Positions 59,586 through 64,000 of a stretch of DNA of 64,000 bases are shown here, in pieces. The notes under the pieces were generated by a model, which worked only from the letters and a program-made list of their open reading frames with translations, ran no database searches and was not told where the DNA came from. The number at the start of each line of letters is the position of its first letter. Position 1 is the stretch's first letter. Source of the DNA: Proteiniborus sp. MB09-C3 (lineage in GTDB: Bacteria; Bacillota; Clostridia; Tissierellales; Proteiniboraceae). The stretch spans positions 2,976,001 through 3,040,000 of the forward strand of contig NZ_CP127161.1 in assembly GCF_030263895.1 (NCBI RefSeq). Direction: 5' to 3'. The position numbers and the translations under genes are program-made.

Positions 59586-61166
59586 ATGAAGAGGGTGATT
59601 AATATATTAAAGAAGAAAATAACATTTGTGATTGTGATAATTTGCCTTTCACTATCTACTTTTCTAATATATGAAAAGTATTTTTCTAGTATAAATTTAG
59701 TTAACGTTTCAAATGGTGATAGATTTTTTATTTGGATGGTAACATCAATAGTATTAATATACTATATAAAGCTTGACTCTAAACCGACCTTAGCACCAGC
59801 TTCTTTTAGCAGTGAAAAGAAGAAGACAGATGATTCTCCTAATGAAAACAATAAACCCAGTGTATCTTTTAAAGATGTTGCAGGATTAGATGAGGTAAAG
59901 GAGGAACTTCAAGAAATTACCGATTTTATAAACAACTCCGAAAAGTATATTAAAATGGGAGCTAAAATTCCTAGAGGAGTTCTATTTTATGGACCACCTG
60001 GTACTGGTAAAACGTTGCTTGCAAAGGCTCTAGCTGGTGAAACAAAATCAACCTTTTTATATGCCAGTGGCTCTGAATTTGTTGAAAAATATGTCGGTGT
60101 AGGCGCTAAAAGAGTTCGTACATTATTTGAGAAGGCTAAAAAAGAAGCACCAAGTATTGTGTTTATAGACGAAATCGATGCTATAGGCTCAAGACGAAAT
60201 TCAGACAGCAACAATGAAAAAGACCAGACCTTAAATCAGCTTCTCGTCGAAATGGACGGATTTTACAGATCTCAAACTGTTATAGTTATAGGAGCTACAA
60301 ATAGACTAGACCTTTTAGATGAAGCGCTTCTAAGACCTGGTAGATTTGACAGGCATGTATATGTAGGAAATCCAAATGTTAGGGCTAGAAAAGAAATATT
60401 TGGTGTTCATACTAAAGATAAGCCTTTAGATGCCAGTATTAATATAGAAGATTTAGCTAAAAAAACCCATGGATTTTCAGGAGCACAGCTAGCGAATATT
60501 GTAAATGAAGCAGCTATAATTGCTGTAAGAAATAAAAAGAAGGTAATAGACATAAATGATTTTAACTCTGCCATTGAAAGAGTTGTAGCAGGACTAGAAG
60601 TGAAAAATCCTTCTGTATTAGATAAAGAAAAAAAAATTATATCCTATCATGAGGCAGGTCATGCTCTTGTAGGAAAACTTCTAAATGTGGATATGATACA
60701 AAAAATATCAATAGTCCCTAGAGGGCAGGCATTAGGCTATGTCTTAAGAGTGCCAGATGAAGATAGGTACTTACTGACTGAAAAAGAGCTTCATGATAAG
60801 ATAAAAGTACTTCTTGCAGGAAGAGCCGCTGAATATGCAGTTTTTGGTGAAATAACAACTGGAGCCAAGGATGATCTTGTTAAAGCTACTGAGATTGCTC
60901 AAGAAATGGTATGTAGCTATGGGATGAGTTCTCTTGGAAATATATCAATAAAAGAGCAGTATATAAAGTATTCCTTTCATAAGGTTGATAAAGAGATTAA
61001 AAGTATTTTAAACAGCTGTTATAGTGATGCGTTACATCTGATAAAATCTAACAGAGATATACTACGCTTAGTTTCTGAATATCTCCTAGAAAATGAAACA
61101 ATGACTGGTGATGAACTAAATTGTATATTTGACCAGTATAATAACTCACATGTAATGGCTACTTAG
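59586..61166 (+). CDS. FtsH-like ATP-dependent zinc metalloprotease, short form
   Basis: This protein of about 526 residues has two N-terminal membrane segments (about 11-29 and 46-60) separated by only about 17 residues, so the outer domain of canonical FtsH is absent. The AAA domain has Walker A GPPGTGKT (136-143), Walker B IVFIDEIDA and RPGRFDRHV. The protease domain has the zinc motif HEAGH (about 355-359) and LAGRAAEYAVFG. It should degrade membrane proteins. The start is uncertain: ATG 59586 lacks an upstream site, and GAGGGTG lies just inside it. Confidence 0.9.
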   Translation: MKRVINILKKKITFVIVIICLSLSTFLIYEKYFSSINLVNVSNGDRFFIWMVTSIVLIYYIKLDSKPTLAPASFSSEKKKTDDSPNENNKPSVSFKDVAGLDEVKEELQEITDFINNSEKYIKMGAKIPRGVLFYGPPGTGKTLLAKALAGETKSTFLYASGSEFVEKYVGVGAKRVRTLFEKAKKEAPSIVFIDEIDAIGSRRNSDSNNEKDQTLNQLLVEMDGFYRSQTVIVIGATNRLDLLDEALLRPGRFDRHVYVGNPNVRARKEIFGVHTKDKPLDASINIEDLAKKTHGFSGAQLANIVNEAAIIAVRNKKKVIDINDFNSAIERVVAGLEVKNPSVLDKEKKIISYHEAGHALVGKLLNVDMIQKISIVPRGQALGYVLRVPDEDRYLLTEKELHDKIKVLLAGRAAEYAVFGEITTGAKDDLVKATEIAQEMVCSYGMSSLGNISIKEQYIKYSFHKVDKEIKSILNSCYSDALHLIKSNRDILRLVSEYLLENETMTGDELNCIFDQYNNSHVMAT

Positions 61167-61179
61167 AAAATAAATATTA

Positions 61180-61220
61180 ATAAAGTTCAGGGAGCTTAAT
61201 CGGCCCCTGAACTTTATTTT
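61180..61220. terminator. Bidirectional terminator after the ftsH-like gene
   Basis: Stem AATAAAGTTCAGGG...CCCCTGAACTTTATT with T-run, between converging genes. Confidence 0.85.
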
Positions 61221-61237
61221 ATAAGAAATAAAAGACT

Positions 61238-61840
61238 CTATATAAAAGTAGCTATCAATCCTTGAACTATACCAATAATAAATCCTAAAACTCCACCTAA
61301 TATTTCAATATGCTTTAATTCAGTTTTTGCTATTGAAACTATTATCTCCTCTATTCTTTCAATACCAAAGGAATTGATTTTCTCTTCAACAATTTCAGAT
61401 ATACTTATATCTTTAGAAGCTTTATCAATACCTTTTCTTATTAAGTCATTAATAAGAACCTCTCCATCCTTTTCAATGAGTTCATCTACATAAGAATAAA
61501 TCATGTTTTTAAAGAGACTAGGTATAAGCGATGGAAGCTTGTCTTTTATTATCTCATTAATTTTATTTTTAATAGCAGTTTTTATCTGTGATATATTTTG
61601 CTCTCCTACTACTTTATCTACAATTTCCTCCAAGGATAAAAGCTCTTGCTCAATAACATTACCTATGCTCTTTGCTATTTCATCTCTACGTTTTGGTATC
61701 AAGCCCTGAATACTATAATTAAGTAAAGGAATCTTTACAGGATGAAAAGGTCTAAATAATAGTCTAATGGCAATTAGATTTGTGATCCATCCAATCAAAG
61801 CTCCTATTGATGCAAATATCAAAATTTTTATTATTATCAT
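61238..61840 (-). CDS. DUF445 membrane protein
   Basis: This 200-residue protein has the DUF445 N-terminus (FASIGALIGWITNLIAIRLLFRPFHPVKI with the family NxxAIxxLF pattern), a central amphipathic helical region, and a second membrane helix at the C-terminus (GVLGFIIGIVQGLIATFI). Role unknown; relatives are linked to sporulation or envelope assembly. Start ATG follows AAGGTGAG by 5 nt. Confidence 0.85.
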   Translation of the reverse strand: MIIIKILIFASIGALIGWITNLIAIRLLFRPFHPVKIPLLNYSIQGLIPKRRDEIAKSIGNVIEQELLSLEEIVDKVVGEQNISQIKTAIKNKINEIIKDKLPSLIPSLFKNMIYSYVDELIEKDGEVLINDLIRKGIDKASKDISISEIVEEKINSFGIERIEEIIVSIAKTELKHIEILGGVLGFIIGIVQGLIATFI

Positions 61841-61938
61841 AGTCTCACCTTCTATTAACATTATGCGACTTATTATAACATATTTTGCAGGTATATAAAA
61901 TATAGTTATAATACTACCCCATAATCTTATAAGGAAGA

Positions 61939-61981
61939 CTTTTCCGATAAAAGCGTTCAGAAAATCGGGTTAGGTCATTTT
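61939..61981 (-). repeat. Fragment of the dispersed repeat's large hairpin
   Basis: 'ttttccgataaaagcgttcagaaaatcgggttaggtca' is the hairpin without its outer left arm, joined through 'ttttaca' to the copy at 61983. The same junction (aggYcatttt) occurs at 42911. Confidence 0.8.
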
Positions 61982-61982
61982 A

Positions 61983-62103
61983 CACAGTCTCGCTACACAA
62001 ATTTATTTGCTCGCTATCGCTCACATAAATTTGGTGCTCGTTGCGTTTGACCTACCAACGATTCTTTCGATAAAAACACTCGAAACAATCGGGTTAGGTC
62101 ATA
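61983..62103 (-). repeat. Dispersed hairpin repeat, medium copy (ytxC terminator)
   Basis: Large hairpin plus AAATTTAT hairpin, without the GTCC/GGAC module. The hairpin stem has CGATTCTTTCGA...TCGAAACAATCG, changed on both arms relative to the other copies with pairing largely preserved. It starts right after the ytxC terminator. Confidence 0.9.
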
Positions 62104-62140
62104 AAACATCCTTCCAAAGTTAGTATCCTTTGAAAGGATG
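62104..62140 (-). terminator. Terminator of the ytxC gene
   Basis: Minus strand CATCCTTTCAAAG...CTTTGGAAGGATGTTTT, overlapping the stop codon. Confidence 0.8.
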
Positions 62141-63022
62141 AGATGAGACATCAGTACAGCATAAATCACAGCCCTCACATATAGTGACCTTGCTTAAGAA
62201 AATATTTTTGATTATGTTGATTATATCAAAATTATTTGTCCCGTTATCTAAATGAATAATAATCTTTCTAGGTGCTATAGTTATAAGTGAGCTTATAAGT
62301 AAATCATCATAATTAATATCTATTTCAGATAGTTCTTCGCCTATCTCTTCAAGAAATTCGTTATTTATTGCCAGCCTTTTTTCATCAATTAATTTATATT
62401 TATTGTTACTAAATATGATATTTACTACCTCTCTTTTCGGCTCTTGGATTTCCACAAAATATTGAAGTATTTTTATGAACTCTTTATACTCTTTTTCAGC
62501 AAAATAATCCTCTATATTTTTATCTATAGCATCTTCTATAGTATCTAGATAGTATTTTAGCCTAAAGTTTATAAAACCCTCTATGTTAATTGAATCGTTT
62601 TCTTCTAAAAAATCAATTACAGATTTTAATATCCTAGATTTCTTACTTATTTTGTATATTATTCCCTCTGTGTTGATGTATTCATTTTTTTTCAAGTAAT
62701 CTAGTGTACTTGCTTTTATCTTTTCCTTTTCATCCTTATCAAAATAATATAAATTATAATGTAATAGTCTTTCAACTATGTTCTCTTGATACATATCTAT
62801 TATCACATCAGCAATGCCATTAGCCATATAATGCTTAAACACATTTTTAATGTTTTTATGTTTTTCGCTGCTTTTATTACTTAAGTTATAATCAACAAGA
62901 AAAAAATCTCCGCATTTGCCAGTATTTTTTTCTATAATTAAATCTTCCTTTTTAAAAATATCTATATATTTATTTAGTATATCATCTGCTTCAACCTTTG
63001 ATGCAATCGTAAGTAGTCTCAT
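62120..63022 (-). CDS. ytxC: YtxC-like putative sporulation protein
   Basis: This 300-residue protein resembles the YtxC family: RLLTIASKVEADDILNKYID at the start, FINFRLKYYLDTIEDAIDKN at about 160, and a C-terminal IIIHLDNGTNNFDIINIIKN. It ends with a Cys cluster (CEGCDLCC) that could bind a metal. YtxC is tied to sporulation but has no known activity. The ATG at 63022 follows AAGGAGTG; its location near infC-rpmI-rplT matches the Bacillus order except that thrS is missing. Confidence 0.82.
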   Translation of the reverse strand: MRLLTIASKVEADDILNKYIDIFKKEDLIIEKNTGKCGDFFLVDYNLSNKSSEKHKNIKNVFKHYMANGIADVIIDMYQENIVERLLHYNLYYFDKDEKEKIKASTLDYLKKNEYINTEGIIYKISKKSRILKSVIDFLEENDSINIEGFINFRLKYYLDTIEDAIDKNIEDYFAEKEYKEFIKILQYFVEIQEPKREVVNIIFSNNKYKLIDEKRLAINNEFLEEIGEELSEIDINYDDLLISSLITIAPRKIIIHLDNGTNNFDIINIIKNIFLSKVTICEGCDLCCTDVSSHPFKGY

Positions 63023-63103
63023 TTGCTTCACTCCTTTCTGCTGTAATAGTAGTATATGTTTAATATAAAGGTATATTCTCATAATAATGATGTAATAAAT
63101 GTA

Positions 63104-63841
63104 TTAAAAAGTAATTATTGAACCAATATCAATCATTCTATTGTTACTCAAATAAATCGGCTTTATTTTGTATTTTTTCAAAAAACCATTTATTTTATTT
63201 AGACTAGGATGCTTTTGTATACTTCCTGACAGAAGCAATTCATCTTTTGAAAGCATACCCGTAGCTCCTCCAATGAAGCCATAATTCAGACCTGGCAGTT
63301 CAATAAATCCTTCTTCAACTAAAAGCACGTCTATACTATGTTTTTTTAATTCTTTATAGATAGAAGGATCAGAAGTAATGCCTATATCTTCACCTATTAT
63401 TGCTAAAGAACATTTTGAATATCCCTGCTTCACATTAATAAAATCTATGCCTTCTTTTGCCATATAAAACTTTAGCTTTTCATCTGTATATTTAGTATTG
63501 TGAACTGCATATTTCGAAATCCTTGCTACATTATATGCAATGTTTTCAGGATAGTTTCTACTGAGTTTTTTCTCTCCTTTAATAACTTCTATGTCATAAA
63601 TAGAGAGTATATCGCTATAATAATCATATACATTTGGAGCAACTATTACCTTATTATAGTTAATAGGGTGTATTACTATATCAGGATGGTAGGATATAGA
63701 ATCATATAGTTCTTCACATTTACATGTTTTTATTACCTCTAATCCATGCTTAATTAAATTTTCTTTAATTTCATAGCTAATTCTACCATCTACAATTGCT
63801 ATACTAGCTTTACCATAAGGAATAAATGGATTTTTACACAT
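63104..63841 (-). CDS. DUF6873-like protein of unknown function
   Basis: This 245-residue soluble protein has a repeated alpha/beta pattern (VIVAPNVYDYYSDILSIYDI; YSKCSLAIIGEDIGITSDPS; LNYGFIGGATGMLSKDELLL; PIYLSNNRMIDIGSII) resembling the DUF6873 (GME-fold) proteins of Clostridia. Function unknown. It lies about 80 bp upstream of ytxC, probably in the same operon. Confidence 0.65.
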   Translation of the reverse strand: MCKNPFIPYGKASIAIVDGRISYEIKENLIKHGLEVIKTCKCEELYDSISYHPDIVIHPINYNKVIVAPNVYDYYSDILSIYDIEVIKGEKKLSRNYPENIAYNVARISKYAVHNTKYTDEKLKFYMAKEGIDFINVKQGYSKCSLAIIGEDIGITSDPSIYKELKKHSIDVLLVEEGFIELPGLNYGFIGGATGMLSKDELLLSGSIQKHPSLNKINGFLKKYKIKPIYLSNNRMIDIGSIITF

Positions 63842-63919
63842 AAGATACTGTCTCCTTATTCTGTCTTTATTATTATCATATATACCACAATACAGGATAA
63901 AAAATACAAAAAATAAAAA

Positions 63920-63947
63920 AGCCTTCCTTTTAAGAAGACTAAATTTT
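63920..63947 (-). terminator. Terminator of the third tRNA array
   Basis: Minus strand AGTCTTCTT-aaaa-GGAAGGCTTTTTTA, just beyond tRNA-Cys. Confidence 0.8.
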
Positions 63948-63955
63948 TAAGTATA

Positions 63956-64000
63956 TGGAGGCGACACCCAGATTTGAACTGGGGAGTAAAGGTTTTGCAG
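63956..64000 (-). tRNA. tRNA-Cys(GCA), partial
   Basis: The 3' 45 nt are identical to the tRNA-Cys at 21213-21287; the gene continues past the window. In this array Cys is last. Confidence 0.9.

Noticed and set aside
59987-60214. Minus-strand ORF of 75 codons within the ftsH-like gene
   Set aside because: Antisense to the conserved AAA domain; a by-product of its codon pattern.

Overview
The window is AT-rich, with strongly Firmicutes-type ribosome binding sites, T-box leaders, an L20 leader and sporulation-associated genes (a ytxC homologue and a tiny hydrophobic YjcZ-like ORF). Amino-acid fermentation genes (iorA-iorB with a phosphotransbutyrylase) and peptidase U32 suggest an anaerobic, spore-forming, peptide- or amino-acid-fermenting member of the Clostridia/Tissierellia. 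This placement is inference from gene content; no species is assigned.

Layout. Nearly everything is on the minus strand. (1) 1-6554: rRNA operon 1, read leftwards as 16S, tRNA-Ala, tRNA-Ile, 23S, 5S, then Asn-Leu-Glu-Val-Asp-Thr tRNAs, behind three tandem near-consensus promoters. (2) 6815-7496: a tiny membrane protein gene, a terminator and an ORF remnant. (3) 7495-21045: a compact PBSX-like contractile phage-tail locus with sheath, tube, frameshifted tail chaperone, tape measure, baseplate, fibre, holin and amidase genes, a sigma-like activator and a divergent XRE/ImmA regulatory pair. It has no terminase, portal, capsid or replication gene and ends in a decayed integrase next to tRNA-Arg. 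It is best read as a tailocin (R-type, PBSX-like bacteriocin) or a prophage reduced to its tail. (4) 21131-28523: rRNA operon 2 with a longer tRNA array (Asn, Leu, fMet, Met, Glu, Val, Asp, Thr, Tyr, Gly, Gly, His, Gln, Cys, Arg). Its 23S has a helix-45 intervening sequence, its 23S-5S spacer has its own promoter, and its 16S-23S spacer lacks tRNAs. (5) 28587-63841: chromosomal housekeeping genes: ptb-iorA-iorB, a radical SAM protein, an ECF sigma/anti-sigma/DUF4097 envelope-stress cluster, argS, mutS2, peptidase U32, zapA, pheS-pheT, an RNA methyltransferase, ktrA-ktrB, infC-rpmI-rplT, an ftsH-like protease, DUF445, ytxC and a DUF6873-like gene. (6) 63920-64000: a terminator and the 3' end of a tRNA-Cys, the edge of a third tRNA array.

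The most unusual signal is a dispersed, modular, hairpin-rich repeat of about 90-160 bp with at least six larger copies and several fragments. Four of these sites lie immediately downstream of the T-tract of a Rho-independent terminator, two of them T-box terminators, so that argS and pheS transcripts carry the element in the 5' UTR. Its main hairpin shows compensatory base changes between copies. Other second-look items are a canonical A AAA AAC frameshift site in the tail chaperone gene, operator repeats over a consensus promoter in the tailocin switch, rRNA-copy-specific insertions in 16S V1 and 23S helix 45, and a conserved tRNA-Thr-derived spacer in both tRNA arrays.
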